Shown piece by piece: positions 17,961 to 27,333 of a stretch of 64,000 bases of DNA. Both the position numbers and the translations under genes were made by a program. Position 1 is the stretch's first letter. Each line of letters begins with the position of its first letter. The DNA comes from Gammaproteobacteria bacterium (GTDB taxonomy: Bacteria > Pseudomonadota > Gammaproteobacteria > Pseudomonadales > Pseudomonadaceae): assembly GCA_903970465.1 (NCBI GenBank), contig CAJCIO010000088.1, positions 1 through 64,000 of the forward strand, written 5' to 3'. The notes beneath the pieces are model-generated. The model was given only the letters and a program-made list of their open reading frames with translations. It was not told the DNA's origin and ran no database searches.

Positions 17961-18860
17961 ATGGCTTTTGACGAACGTTCAATGAATGGAATGGGTGTGT
18001 TTGCCGCCGTTGTCGAGCAGGGTAGCTTTGCAGCGGCCGGCGACATTCTGGATATGTCGCAACCTGGCGTCAGCCGCGCCATTGCCCGGCTGGAGGCGCG
18101 CCTGGGGGTACGGTTGTTCGACCGCACGACGCGCACGGTGAGCCTCACCGAGGACGGCCTGCGCTTTCATTCGTTGGTGATGCCGCTGCTCGCCGGGCTC
18201 GAAGAGGCCGCCGACAGTACCTCCCGCGGCGCGGCGGTGGTGCGCGGGCGGTTGCGGGTCAACGTCGATCCTGCCATGTCTCGTCTGCTGTCCGGCGCCC
18301 TGATCGGCGAATTTCTACGCGCCTACCCTGAGGTCCAGCTAGAGTTGGTGACCCGCGAGCGCCTTGGGGACCTGGTCGGCGAAGGGTTCGATCTCGGGTT
18401 GCGTTTCGGCGAGCCGACTGTCAGCCATTTGCAGGTCAGTCACGTGCTGGACACCCGCCAGCTGACCGTTGCCACGCCTGCCTATCTGGCGCTGCACGGT
18501 CGGCCGCGCACCCCACAGGAACTGGCCGAGCATCGCTGTATTCAGTACCGCGATGCGGAGCTTGGGCGTTTGTATGATTGGGCGTTTCATCGCGGGCGTC
18601 AGCGCCTTGAAGTCACCACCGAAGGCGCGCTGACGGTCAACGACGTCAACACCCTGCACAGTTGTTGCCTGGCGGGCCAAGGCATCGCCCAGCTGATGGC
18701 ACTGGGCAATGAATCGCTGCTGGCTGATGGCAGTCTGGTCGAGCTGTTTCCTGACTGGCCTGACGAGCGGTTGAGCCTTTATTCACTCCTGCCGCCACGA
18801 ATGCAGCCACCCGCCAAGAGTCGCGCGTTCGTGGACTTCGTCAGCAGCCGAATGGGCTGA
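17961..18860 (+). CDS. LysR-family transcriptional regulator
   Basis: The 299-residue protein has an N-terminal winged helix (about 8-65, with AAAGDILDMSQPGVSRAIARLEARLG) and a C-terminal substrate-binding domain of the type seen in the CrgA/DsdC-like branch. It is divergent from the yidH-like pair across 197 bases. That is the classical LysR arrangement, but the ligand and targets are unknown. Confidence 0.9.
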   Translation: MAFDERSMNGMGVFAAVVEQGSFAAAGDILDMSQPGVSRAIARLEARLGVRLFDRTTRTVSLTEDGLRFHSLVMPLLAGLEEAADSTSRGAAVVRGRLRVNVDPAMSRLLSGALIGEFLRAYPEVQLELVTRERLGDLVGEGFDLGLRFGEPTVSHLQVSHVLDTRQLTVATPAYLALHGRPRTPQELAEHRCIQYRDAELGRLYDWAFHRGRQRLEVTTEGALTVNDVNTLHSCCLAGQGIAQLMALGNESLLADGSLVELFPDWPDERLSLYSLLPPRMQPPAKSRAFVDFVSSRMG

Positions 18861-18880
18861 GGGCGAACGCGCGGAGCCGC

Positions 18881-19321
18881 TTACTTGCGCTGATTGGCCG
18901 AGACGGCGGCGCGCAGGGCCAACAGGTAGCTGTCGACGCCCAGGCCGCAGATCTGCCCGGTGACGATTTCGCCGAATACCGAATGATGACGGAACTCTTC
19001 ACGGGCGTGAATGTTGGACATGTGCACTTCGATCACCGGCACTTCCAGAATGGCCAGGGCATCGCGGATGCCGTAGCTGTAGTGGGTCCAGGCGCCGGCA
19101 TTGATCAGCACGGCGTCGACCTTGTCCAGGTAGCCCCGGTGGATGCGCTCGCACATCTCGCCTTCGTGGTTGGTCTGAAAGGTCTCGACCGTGGTGTCCA
19201 GCTCCTTGCCCAGGGCGCGCAGCTGATCATCGATCTCGGCCAGGGTAATGGTGCCGTACTGCTTTGGATCGCGCTTGCCGAACATGTTGTGGTTGACGCC
19301 GTGGAGCATGAGCACTTTCAT
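18881..19321 (-). CDS. aroQ: Type II 3-dehydroquinate dehydratase paralogue
   Basis: The 146-residue product is a type II dehydroquinase, which dehydrates 3-dehydroquinate to 3-dehydroshikimate. The catalytic Tyr (KQYGTITL), the INAGAWTHYSYGIRDAL segment, His in EVHMSNIH and Arg in AREEFRHHS are present. The start differs from biosynthetic AroQ: HGVNHNMFGKRDP replaces the usual NGPNLNLLGxREP. This suggests a paralogue used in quinate/shikimate catabolism or another side role. It is convergent with the LysR gene and stands alone. Confidence 0.85.
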   Translation of the reverse strand: MKVLMLHGVNHNMFGKRDPKQYGTITLAEIDDQLRALGKELDTTVETFQTNHEGEMCERIHRGYLDKVDAVLINAGAWTHYSYGIRDALAILEVPVIEVHMSNIHAREEFRHHSVFGEIVTGQICGLGVDSYLLALRAAVSANQRK

Positions 19322-19645
19322 CGGTTTACCTTTTTTGCAGGATCAATGCGGTTGAAGTCGATCGACACGGCAGGTCTCAAGGACGTGATTATTCTTGTCG
19401 CGGCGTGGGTGTGTCGATCCGAAAGGCACCGCCCCCTTCATCGGTGGGCGCCTGAGGCAAACTTGTAGCCGAGGCGGCGCTGTCTTTCAACTGAATATTT
19501 TTTCGTGCGGCGCTTGAACTACCATGGCATACAGCCCGCCAAACAGACGTGCGGCCCGTGTGTCTCGGGCTGCGCGTGCGGCGGATGGGTATCGCCACCT
19601 GCTGTGAGTCCCTGACAATCGCCCTGCGAGGAGAGCCACCCGACG
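19322..19645. other. Intergenic region, no gene seen
   Basis: These 324 bases lie between the divergent aroQ and esterase genes. They should hold both promoters. I found no ORF, repeat or RNA structure I can support. Confidence 0.45.
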
Positions 19646-20560
19646 ATGTGGATTGCGCTTGCGCTGTTGATCGTACTGCTGATGCTGGGCGGCGCCGCGA
19701 TTTATCTGCTGCATGCTCGGCGCGTGCCCGTGCCTTTGGTGCAGGGGACGCTGGCTCATCGACAGCTGACCGTGGCACAGGCTGCGCGTCACTACGACAC
19801 CTATGTCCCACGTGAACTGGTCCCGGACGCACCGCTGGTGATTGCGCTGCATGGCGAGCGACAGGATACGGCAGCGATGCGGGGGTTGATCGGCCAGGCG
19901 CTGGAGCAGCAGGCGCGGGTGTGCGGTTTCGCGGTGGCCTATCCTGCTGCCCAGCAAGCCGGGTGGGGCAGCGGCAACCTTGGGGACGTAGCGTTTATCC
20001 GGGCCATGGTCAAGGCAATGGCTGTCGAGCATGCGATCGATGCCGAGCGGGTCTATGCACTCGGCTATGGCAGCGGTGGCCAGATGGTCTATCGGCTGGC
20101 GCTGGCGATGCCACAGCAACTGGCCGGTGTCGCGGTGATCGCCGCCAGTTTGCCGGTCAGTGATGCTCCCGCGCCCGCAATGGAAGGCGTGGCAGTACCG
20201 ATGCTGATCATTAACGGTACGGCTGACCGTCTCAATCCTTTCAAGGGCGGTGCCGGTGGGTGGTTCGGCCTGGCCCGGCGCGAAGCCGTGCGCTCGTCGA
20301 TGGCCACTGCAGAATTTTTCGCTGATCTGGCGGGTGCTCGATTGCAGCAGGACGAAACTTCGTCGGCTCATCTGCTGCCACGGCTGGCACCCATGCGCAG
20401 CGTGTGGAGCAATGCCCGGGGCATCGCCGTGGTGTTGTATGCGGTCAAGGGCGGCGGGCACGTGGTGCATCAGCCGTATGCGCGGCAACCTCGCTGGTTG
20501 GGCGCGATGAACCCGGGGTTCGACGTGGCCGCTCAGGTGTGTCTGTTCTGGCAGCTCTAA
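19646..20560 (+). CDS. Membrane-anchored alpha/beta hydrolase, PHB-depolymerase-like esterase
   Basis: The 304-residue protein begins with a single hydrophobic segment (IALALLIVLLMLGGAAIYLL) that is probably a membrane anchor, followed by an alpha/beta hydrolase of the polyhydroxybutyrate depolymerase/LpqC type. The nucleophile Ser is in the elbow GYGSGG, the acid is probably Asp in NGTADRLN, and the His is in GGGHVVHQP. Members hydrolyse polyester or small ester bonds, and the substrate here is unknown. ATG 19646 follows GAGGAG at about 10 bases. It is convergent with ada. Confidence 0.82.
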   Translation: MWIALALLIVLLMLGGAAIYLLHARRVPVPLVQGTLAHRQLTVAQAARHYDTYVPRELVPDAPLVIALHGERQDTAAMRGLIGQALEQQARVCGFAVAYPAAQQAGWGSGNLGDVAFIRAMVKAMAVEHAIDAERVYALGYGSGGQMVYRLALAMPQQLAGVAVIAASLPVSDAPAPAMEGVAVPMLIINGTADRLNPFKGGAGGWFGLARREAVRSSMATAEFFADLAGARLQQDETSSAHLLPRLAPMRSVWSNARGIAVVLYAVKGGGHVVHQPYARQPRWLGAMNPGFDVAAQVCLFWQL

Positions 20561-20576
20561 CAGGCCGGGGGCGGGT

Positions 20577-21428
20577 TCAGTCGCGTGCAGAGTCGCCGGC
20601 CCGTTCGCCTTCTAGCAGTTGGCGCTTGCGCTCCACCCCCCAGCGATAGCCCGAGAGCCCGCCATCACTGCGTACCACGCGGTGGCAGGGGATCGCCACG
20701 GCCAGGACGTTGGCGCCGCAGGCCTGGGCTACGGCGCGGTATGCGCTGGGCGCGCCGATCTGCGCGGCAATCTGCGCATAGCTGGCGGTGCTGCCCACCG
20801 GGATCGTACGCAGCGCCTGCCAGACGCGCTCTTGAAAGGCGGTGCCGCGGATGTCCAGCGGCAGATCCAGGCCCAGCGCCGGGGCTTCGATAAACCCCAC
20901 CACCTGCGCAATCAACTGTTCGAAATCGCCGTCGCCACCGATGAACTCGGCATTGGCGAATTGCCGTTGCAGGTCCTGCAGCAGTTGATCGGGATCGTCG
21001 CCCAGCAGGATGGCGCAGATGCCGCGATTGCTTTGTGCGACCACAATGGAACCCAGCGAACATTCGCCCACGGCAAAGCGAATGCAATTGTTGTGGCCGC
21101 GCCTGCGAAAGTCCCCCGGCTTCATGCCCAGCAAGCCGGTGGCGGCTTCATAGAAGCGACCATTGGAGTTGAAGCCTGCGTCGTAAAAAGCGTCGGTGAT
21201 CGACCCTCCTTGGGTCAGTGCGGCGCGCAGCTTGCGCGCCCGGTGCGCGGCGCCATAGGCCTTGGGAGTGAGCCCTGTGGCGGCCTTGAACTGGCGATGA
21301 AAGTGAAACGCACTGAGGCCCACGGCGTCAGCCAGTTCATTGAGGCTTGGCAGGGTGGCTGCCTGCTCGATCAATTGGCAGGCGCGGGTGATGCGTTCGG
21401 CATTCGGGGTGGTGCATGCTGGTTTCAT
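20577..21428 (-). CDS. Short Ada: AraC-type domain fused to O6-methylguanine-DNA methyltransferase
   Basis: The 283-residue product carries an AraC-type helix-turn-helix region (about 10-110) followed by an O6-alkylguanine-DNA alkyltransferase domain (about 115-280). The acceptor Cys248 lies in AIPCHRVV. It is shorter than classical Ada (about 350 residues) because the N-terminal zinc domain that accepts methyl groups from phosphotriesters is absent. Repair of O6-methylguanine should be intact, while methylphosphotriester-triggered activation as in E. coli Ada is not expected from this protein alone. It lies upstream of a short hairpin and on the same strand as pagL. Confidence 0.88.
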   Translation of the reverse strand: MKPACTTPNAERITRACQLIEQAATLPSLNELADAVGLSAFHFHRQFKAATGLTPKAYGAAHRARKLRAALTQGGSITDAFYDAGFNSNGRFYEAATGLLGMKPGDFRRRGHNNCIRFAVGECSLGSIVVAQSNRGICAILLGDDPDQLLQDLQRQFANAEFIGGDGDFEQLIAQVVGFIEAPALGLDLPLDIRGTAFQERVWQALRTIPVGSTASYAQIAAQIGAPSAYRAVAQACGANVLAVAIPCHRVVRSDGGLSGYRWGVERKRQLLEGERAGDSARD

Positions 21429-21506
21429 GGCGAACTCGACGCTAAGGCGATGAGCTCAGTATAAAGCGCTGCACGGTGTGTAAAACTCCGACTCTTGCTC
21501 TTGACC

Positions 21507-21540
21507 CTGTAGCGAGCGGGCTTGCCCCCCCTCGCTACAG
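21507..21540. repeat. Short REP hairpin
   Basis: CTGTAGCGAG at 21507-21516 is a perfect inverted repeat of CTCGCTACAG at 21531-21540. The core AGCGAGCGGGCTTGCC matches the REP family also found inside the TonB receptor gene near 59435. Confidence 0.7.
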
Positions 21541-21559
21541 CTAATGGGAGTGATGCAAA

Positions 21560-22093
21560 TCAGAAGTTCATGCTATAGAACAGCGAGTACGACTCGATCC
21601 CTTCGTTCGGCTCGCTGAAGCCGGCGTTGGAATAGTGAATGACGCGCACGCCAACCCGGTGCACCTGGGCGATTTTCAGGCCCACGCCCAGGCGGTCTTC
21701 GAAATTGAATGACGAGCCCAGATCACGGCTGCCCACGCGGGTGCCGCTGAACCCGGCGATGCCGACGCCGGCCTCGAGGTAGGGCACCACATTGCCCCCG
21801 CCAAACTCGTAGACGAACACCGGCGCAAAGGAAATCGACTGCCGCGCGCTGGTGTGCTCACCCGCTTCCCAATAGGTGAAACCCAGGTCCCAATAACCAG
21901 TCAGGTGGCCCACCGAAGACTGCAGCCAGGTCTTGTCCCAATCCAGCCCCATGCCTATCCGGTAGGTCATGTCGCTCTGTCCGGTCATACCGACTGCGCC
22001 GCTGATCGTTGCCGCCTGGGCAGTACCGGCCAAAGTTGCTGCCACCAGACACCCCATCGCACACTTGATTGCAAGACTGCGCTTCAACCCCAT
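21560..22093 (-). CDS. pagL: Lipid A 3-O-deacylase PagL
   Basis: PagL is an outer-membrane beta-barrel enzyme that removes the 3-O acyl chain of lipid A. The 177-residue product has a signal peptide ending GTAQAA and eight-strand-barrel-like alternating sequence, and it ends in the aromatic residue Phe. The catalytic His153 and Ser155 are in VIHYSNAG, and Glu167 lies 14 residues after the His, matching the known His-Ser-Glu triad spacing. ATG 22093 is preceded by AGGGAGCTT. PagL modification reduces recognition by innate immunity in pathogens; here it may adjust envelope permeability. Confidence 0.9.
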   Translation of the reverse strand: MGLKRSLAIKCAMGCLVAATLAGTAQAATISGAVGMTGQSDMTYRIGMGLDWDKTWLQSSVGHLTGYWDLGFTYWEAGEHTSARQSISFAPVFVYEFGGGNVVPYLEAGVGIAGFSGTRVGSRDLGSSFNFEDRLGVGLKIAQVHRVGVRVIHYSNAGFSEPNEGIESYSLFYSMNF

Positions 22094-22322
22094 TTTTCAA
22101 GCTCCCTCTGATTCGATTATTTTTATGCTGTGCATTCCAGGTATTACCGTCGCTAGCGTCGTACCTCATGGGTATAGACCCATCGGGGTTTTGTAACATG
22201 AACTTTACACGCCGACTTGTGCTAATGACCGTTGGCCATGACGCAAAGTTCTAAGGCTTGACAGGGTTTTGTTCAGGTTTCTTTCAGGGGGCAGTCAGGT
22301 CCTGTTTTTGGCGTATACGCCT

Positions 22323-22895
22323 CTAGCTCCGGGGCTGGCGCCGAGGTCTGGAGACAATGGATTCAATATTCTTGCGACTGATCAAGAGGGGCGACGGAGC
22401 GGGTGCAGCGGTCAGCCATTTGTACATCACCAGGCAGTCGACCAGCCCTTGCTGCGCGTGGCGATAGGCTTTGGGCAAACGGCCGATGATCTCGAACCCG
22501 AGTTTTTGCCACAGCGCCACGGCCGCCTCGTTACTGGCGACTACCGAATTGAATTGCATGGCCAAAAAACCGTTATCGCGCGCCAGTTGCTGGGAGTGCT
22601 CGCACATCAGGCGTGCGACGCCTTTGCCACGCGCCGCCTCGGTGACCATGTAGCCGCAGTTGCTGACATGGTTGCCGGGCCCGGCGGCATTGGCCTTGAG
22701 GTAATAGCTGCCAAGCAACTGGCCATCGGCCTCGGCCACCAGGGTGTGCAGCGGCAGCTCCAACCACAGGTGGCGAGCTTGCTGCAGGGTCAGGTCAGGG
22801 TCGTAGGCATAAGTCTGCCGGGCTTCGGCGATGGCATGGAAGGTCGGCCAGAAACGCTCGAAATCAGCGGCGGTCATGGGGCGGATGTCGATCAT
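22323..22895 (-). CDS. GNAT family N-acetyltransferase
   Basis: The 190-residue protein has the GNAT fold, with the acetyl-CoA pyrophosphate loop in VTEAARGKGVARLM (about 88-101) and the later ASNEAAVALWQKLGFEIIG segment. The substrate is unknown: close relatives are annotated only as acetyltransferases. It stands alone between pagL and the divergent MFS gene. The last 20 residues extend past the fold and are basic. Confidence 0.85.
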   Translation of the reverse strand: MIDIRPMTAADFERFWPTFHAIAEARQTYAYDPDLTLQQARHLWLELPLHTLVAEADGQLLGSYYLKANAAGPGNHVSNCGYMVTEAARGKGVARLMCEHSQQLARDNGFLAMQFNSVVASNEAAVALWQKLGFEIIGRLPKAYRHAQQGLVDCLVMYKWLTAAPAPSPLLISRKNIESIVSRPRRQPRS

Positions 22896-23258
22896 AAAAT
22901 TCTCGAGGTACGGGCTGGGCAGCAGTCTAGCAGCCTGTATCGGCTATTGCCCGGGATGACGCGGCAGCGACGCATGCGGCAACCGGTCGCAACCGTTGGG
23001 CGCCAAACTGCAGATCGTGGGCCAGGGGATTATTGTCCCGCGCTCGGCTGCGGCGTAGAATGCCACGCATCTGGCCGTACCTCTCGTACCGAAAAACCAT
23101 ACCGATAAAAATTCTGCTCATTGCCTGCTTCGTTCAAGGGACTTCCTTCGAGCGAGGTTTTCATGCGTGGATTTTCTGTGTGGGCGGGTTTACCGGTTCT
23201 TGCGTGCAGCTCACGGCCGTTGCGGGCGCAAGGCACCACGAGGTTTCACAGCAACTCG
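22896..23258. other. Intergenic region upstream of the SotB-like exporter
   Basis: These 363 bases separate divergent genes. An in-frame ATG at 23163 with GAGG just upstream would add 32 residues to the exporter, but the extra segment does not look like a family member's N-terminus. No other gene is seen. Confidence 0.4.
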
Positions 23259-24455
23259 ATGACTACATCCACGAACACTCAGGCTGGCAGCTGGATGAGC
23301 GTTATCGCTCTGGCGCTGGCCGCCTTTATCTTCAACACCACCGAATTCGTGCCGGTCGGCCTGTTGAGCGCGATCGGCCACAGCTTTTCGATGACCACGG
23401 CCCAGGTCGGGTTGATGCTCACGGTGTATGCCTGGGTGGTGACTTTGCTGTCGCTACCGATGATGCTGCTGACCCGCAATATCGAGCGGCGCACCTTGCT
23501 GGTGGGCGTATTCGCGGTGTTTATCGTCAGTCATATCCTGTCCGGCATGGCCAACAGTTTTGCCGTGCTGCTGATCAGCCGCATCGGTATCGCCGTGGCG
23601 CACGCAGTGTTCTGGTCGATCACTGCTTCGCTGGCGGTGCGGGTGGCGCCGGCGGGCAAGCAAGTGCAGGCGCTGGGATTGCTGGCCACCGGCACATCGC
23701 TGGCGATGGTGCTGGGCATCCCGATCGGGCGCATCGTAGGTGAAGCGCTGGGCTGGCGCACGACCTTCCTCATCATCGCCGGAGTCGCCGGGCTGACTGT
23801 GCTGTGGCTGGCCAAGACCCTGCCGTTGCTGCCGAGCCAGAACTCAGGGTCGCTGCGCAGCTTGCCGATTCTGTTCAAGCGTCCGGCGTTGGTGTCGTTG
23901 TATGTGCTGACGGCGTTGGTGGTCACTGCACACTTCACGGCCTACAGCTATATCGAACCCTTCGCCCAGGGCGTCGCGCACTTGAGCGGCGACATGACCA
24001 CCGTGCTGTTGCTGTTGTTCGGCGGCGCCGGGGTAATCGGTTCGCTGTTGTTCAGCCTGTACAGTGGCCGCTTCCCGAGGGGCTTCCTGATTGCCTCGGT
24101 GGCGGTGCTGGGGCTGTGCCTGATGCTGCTGTTGCCGTTCTCGCTGAATCCTTCGCACCTGGGCGCCTTGAGCGTGGTCTGGGGCGCGGCGATCATGTGC
24201 TTCGGCCTGGTGATGCAGTCTAAGGTCATCAGTCTGGCGCCGGATGCCACCGACGTGGCCATGGCCTTGCATTCGGGTATCTACAACATCGGTATCGGCG
24301 GCGGGGCGCTGCTGGGCAGCGTGGTGATGAGTCAGCTGGGCACATCGAACATCGGGCTGGTGGGCGGCATGCTGGCGGTCAGTGGTTTGCTGGTGTGCTG
24401 CTTCACGACCTATCGGTTCGCCAAGCCAGAAAATGCAGATGCTCTGGAAGATTGA
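23259..24455 (+). CDS. Sugar-efflux-type MFS transporter (SotB/AraJ-like)
   Basis: The 398-residue membrane protein has about 12 hydrophobic segments. The first carries the SotB/AraJ/YdhP-type signature [20 protein letters not shown]. The family exports sugars such as arabinose, or drugs, and the substrate here is unknown. ATG 23259 gives the expected start before the first membrane segment, although its ribosome binding site is weak and an upstream in-frame ATG at 23163 has a better one. Confidence 0.88.
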   Translation: MTTSTNTQAGSWMSVIALALAAFIFNTTEFVPVGLLSAIGHSFSMTTAQVGLMLTVYAWVVTLLSLPMMLLTRNIERRTLLVGVFAVFIVSHILSGMANSFAVLLISRIGIAVAHAVFWSITASLAVRVAPAGKQVQALGLLATGTSLAMVLGIPIGRIVGEALGWRTTFLIIAGVAGLTVLWLAKTLPLLPSQNSGSLRSLPILFKRPALVSLYVLTALVVTAHFTAYSYIEPFAQGVAHLSGDMTTVLLLLFGGAGVIGSLLFSLYSGRFPRGFLIASVAVLGLCLMLLLPFSLNPSHLGALSVVWGAAIMCFGLVMQSKVISLAPDATDVAMALHSGIYNIGIGGGALLGSVVMSQLGTSNIGLVGGMLAVSGLLVCCFTTYRFAKPENADALED

Positions 24456-24470
24456 ACTGACACACTGAAC

Positions 24471-24501
24471 GCTTGCAGCTTGCAGCTTGCAGCTTGCAGC
24501 T
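24471..24501. repeat. Heptamer tandem repeat GCTTGCA x4
   Basis: Four perfect head-to-tail copies of GCTTGCA plus a partial copy lie just after the SotB-like gene. A shorter version occurs at about 10809-10830, also directly after a stop codon in a convergent gap. Slippage-prone repeats of this kind are found in Pseudomonas intergenic regions. Confidence 0.8.
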
Positions 24502-24503
24502 AT

Positions 24504-24526
24504 GGGAGCGGGTGGAGCCCGCTCCC
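24504..24526. terminator. Intergenic hairpin between convergent genes
   Basis: GGGAGCGGG at 24504-24512 pairs perfectly with CCCGCTCCC at 24518-24526 over a five-base loop. It separates the SotB-like gene and ppnN, which converge, so it could end transcription from both. There is no clear U-tract. Confidence 0.55.
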
Positions 24527-24532
24527 ACAAGG

Positions 24533-25906
24533 TCAGGTCACTACGCGGTAGCAAGGCTCGTACGCCGCGCCGCCGGGTAGCTTCATCCGGTGTTGCGCCA
24601 CGAACGCCTGCAGCAGTTTGTCCAAGGGCTGCATGATCGAGGCATCGCCGTGAATCTCGTAAGGGCCATGCTCTTCGATCAGGCGGATGCCCTTGTCCTT
24701 GACGTTACCGGCCACGATTCCGGAAAACGCCCGGCGCAGGTTGGCGGCCAGTTCATGGGCTGGCAGGTCCTTGCGCAGTTGCAGGCTGGCCATGTTGGCG
24801 TGGGTCGGATCGAACGGCCGCTGGAAGCTTTCCTCGATGCGCAACAGCCAGTTGAAGTGAAAGGCGTCGTTGCGCTCGCGGCGGAACAAGCGCACATCCT
24901 TCAAGCCCGAGGCCATCTGCCGCGAGACTTCGACCGGATCGTCAATGATGATCTGGTAGTGCTTGTACGCCGCTTCACCCAGGGTCGCACCAACGAAGGC
25001 GTGCAGTTGCTCCAGATACGGCGCGGCGCTCTTCGGCCCGGTGAGGATCACCGGGAAGGGCAGCTCGCGGTTGTCCGGGTGCATGAGGATACCCAGCAGG
25101 TAGAGAAATTCCTCCGCGGTACCCGCGCCGCCCGGAAAGATGATGATGCCGTGGCCGACGCGCACGAAGGCTTCGAGGCGTTTTTCGATGTCAGGCAGAA
25201 TCACCAGTTCGTTGACGATCGGGTTGGGCGCTTCGGCGGCAATGATGCCGGGTTCGGTCAGCCCCAGGTAGCGGCCGCCCTCCAGACGTTGTTTGGCATG
25301 GGCGATGGTGGCGCCCTTCATCGGGCCTTTCATTACGCCCGGGCCACAGCCAGTGCAAATGTCGAGCTTGCGCAGGCCCAGCTCGTGGCCGACGCGCTTG
25401 GTGTATTTGTACTCGTCCGAGTTGATCGAGTGGCCCCCCCAGCACACCACCATCTTCGGCTCGACGCCGGCGCGCAGGGTGCGAGCGTTGCGCAGCAGGT
25501 GGAAGACGTAGTCGGTGATGCCCTGGGAGTTGCTCAGGTCGATGCGTTGGCTTTCAAGTTCGCTTTCGGTGTAGACGATATCGCGCAGGGCGCTGAAGAG
25601 CATTTCACGGGTGCTGGCGATCATCTCGCCATCGACGAAGGCGTCGGCGGGCGCGTTCAGCAGTTCGAGGCGTACACCACGGTCTTGCTGGTGAATGCGC
25701 ACTTCGAAGTTCTGGTAGGCCTCGAGGATGGTCTTGGCGTTGTCGACATGGGCGCCGGTATTGAGGATGGCCAGGGCGCACTGGCGGAAAAGGGTGTAGG
25801 TGCTGCCCGAACCGGCAGCGCTGAGCTGCTGCACTTCGCGTTGGGACAGGGTCTCCAGGCTGCCCTTGGGGCTGACCGAGGCGTTGATGACGTGTCTTTG
25901 AGCCAT
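24533..25906 (-). CDS. ppnN: Nucleotide 5'-monophosphate nucleosidase PpnN (LOG family)
   Basis: PpnN (YgdH in E. coli) cleaves nucleoside monophosphates to base and ribose 5-phosphate, and in E. coli it is controlled by (p)ppGpp. The 457-residue product has the expected length and an N-terminal extension before the Rossmann-like LOG core. The core carries CWGGHSINSDEYKY, CTGCGPGVMKGPMKGA and the PGGAGTAEE signature. The start at ATG 25906 (MAQRHVINASVSPKGS) is preceded by AAGGA. An in-frame extension to 25990 is possible but not needed. It is a single-gene unit. Confidence 0.92.
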   Translation of the reverse strand: MAQRHVINASVSPKGSLETLSQREVQQLSAAGSGSTYTLFRQCALAILNTGAHVDNAKTILEAYQNFEVRIHQQDRGVRLELLNAPADAFVDGEMIASTREMLFSALRDIVYTESELESQRIDLSNSQGITDYVFHLLRNARTLRAGVEPKMVVCWGGHSINSDEYKYTKRVGHELGLRKLDICTGCGPGVMKGPMKGATIAHAKQRLEGGRYLGLTEPGIIAAEAPNPIVNELVILPDIEKRLEAFVRVGHGIIIFPGGAGTAEEFLYLLGILMHPDNRELPFPVILTGPKSAAPYLEQLHAFVGATLGEAAYKHYQIIIDDPVEVSRQMASGLKDVRLFRRERNDAFHFNWLLRIEESFQRPFDPTHANMASLQLRKDLPAHELAANLRRAFSGIVAGNVKDKGIRLIEEHGPYEIHGDASIMQPLDKLLQAFVAQHRMKLPGGAAYEPCYRVVT

Positions 25907-26152
25907 ACTCTGATTCCTTGAATCGACAGCTGCAGGCCACCGCGGCCCGCAAGCATCAGGCGGTGTTGCGGTTTGACGCGACGCAAGCATTTCCTTATGG
26001 GTGATAAGCGGTTAGCGACTTATTTGACCCTAGCATAACCAAAACGTCAGAGCAGCTGTCGAGGAAAATCGACGGGCAGGTTTCATCTCTTGAATCAGCG
26101 GTGATGCGGCTTGCCCGCGAAGGGGCCCTCCCAGCCGATACACACCCAGGCA

Positions 26153-27094
26153 TCAACCCCCAAACTCTCCATACTCGGCGCGCTTGCGGCCATTGTGCTT
26201 GGCCCGATACAGCAACTCGTCGACCTTCTCGACAAAACTCAGCGCGTGGGCCTGCTGGCCCGGGACGATGGTCCCCACCCCGAGGCTGACGGTCAGCCAG
26301 GTCGACACCTGCGAACGCTCGTGGGGGATCTGCGCCTGGCGGATCAACTGCTGGCATTTGTTGGCCACTGCTCGGGCCGAGGCCGCATCGGTTTCGGGCA
26401 GCACCCATATGAACTCCTCACCGCCCATGCGCGCGATGAAATCCAGCGGCCGATTGGCTGCCAGGCTGAGGGTCCGGGCGACGTGCTTGAGACATTCGTC
26501 ACCCTTCATGTGGCCGTAGCAATCGTTGTACTGCTTGAAATAATCGATGTCCGCGAGAATCAGCGAAATGGGCTTCTGGCTGCGTTGCGCCTGGGCCCAT
26601 TCGCGTTCCAGGACCTTGTCGAGCATGCGTCGGTTGGCAATGCCGGTCAGGCCATCGCTGAAGGAAAACTCCTCGAGTTGCTTTTGCAGCTTGAGCAGGT
26701 GCTGCTCGGTGGCCTTGCGCTCGCTGATATCGAACATGAAGCCCACCAGCGCCTCGACCTTGCCCTCCTTGCGGATCACGTGGACCACGTCGCGAATCCA
26801 GACATACTCGCCGTCCTTGGTCAGCGCGCGATAGTCGGCCTCGTGATCGACGCCGGCCTGGGACTGGGTCACGCAAAACTCCACCACATAATCGCGATCA
26901 TCCGGGTGCATGCGCTCGACCCAGTCGTTGATGCCCACCCAGCTTTGTGGCGTCCAGCCCAGCAGCGCCTCGATTTGCGGGCCGACGTAGGTAAAGGTCA
27001 TGCTGTCCCAGTCGATGCGCCAAGGGATGGCCTTGGTGGATTCGAGCAGGGTTTTGTAGACGTCGCTTTCAGGTTCGAGAGGGAAGTTGGGCAT
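26153..27094 (-). CDS. PAS-GGDEF diguanylate cyclase
   Basis: The 313-residue soluble protein has a PAS domain with PAC segment (about 25-135) and a GGDEF domain (about 145-310). The active-site loop is RMGGEEFIWVL, which is catalytically competent, so it should make cyclic-di-GMP from two GTP. The I-site RxxD cannot be confirmed by eye. ATG 27094 is chosen; TTG 27106 in frame is an alternative. It is divergent from ilvE across 239 bases and has no co-transcribed partner. Confidence 0.9.
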   Translation of the reverse strand: MPNFPLEPESDVYKTLLESTKAIPWRIDWDSMTFTYVGPQIEALLGWTPQSWVGINDWVERMHPDDRDYVVEFCVTQSQAGVDHEADYRALTKDGEYVWIRDVVHVIRKEGKVEALVGFMFDISERKATEQHLLKLQKQLEEFSFSDGLTGIANRRMLDKVLEREWAQAQRSQKPISLILADIDYFKQYNDCYGHMKGDECLKHVARTLSLAANRPLDFIARMGGEEFIWVLPETDAASARAVANKCQQLIRQAQIPHERSQVSTWLTVSLGVGTIVPGQQAHALSFVEKVDELLYRAKHNGRKRAEYGEFGG

Positions 27095-27333
27095 GAGGGG
27101 CTTCAAATAAAGAATTGGGCGTGGCTCGATAGCATGTTGCCACTAGTGAGGATTTGCGCAAGGGACTGGCGTGGCAGCGGACGAACGGCCAAGCGGACCG
27201 CCCGCGCCGATGAAAGTTGCTCATGTGGCGATACACCTGCTGAAACCGTCGGCCGAATGCAGTATTGTTACAACCATTGTCAATAATCAGCGGCCTGAAG
27301 GTTCGGGCGGTCGTTCAAAGCGTAGAGGGTGTC

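Noticed and set aside
23121..23258. N-terminal extension of the SotB-like exporter
   Set aside because: The extra residues are not hydrophobic in a way that fits a membrane segment, and the family normally begins shortly before the first segment.
24471..24501. CRISPR-like array
   Set aside because: The repeats are 7 bases and directly adjacent with no spacers, and no cas genes are present.
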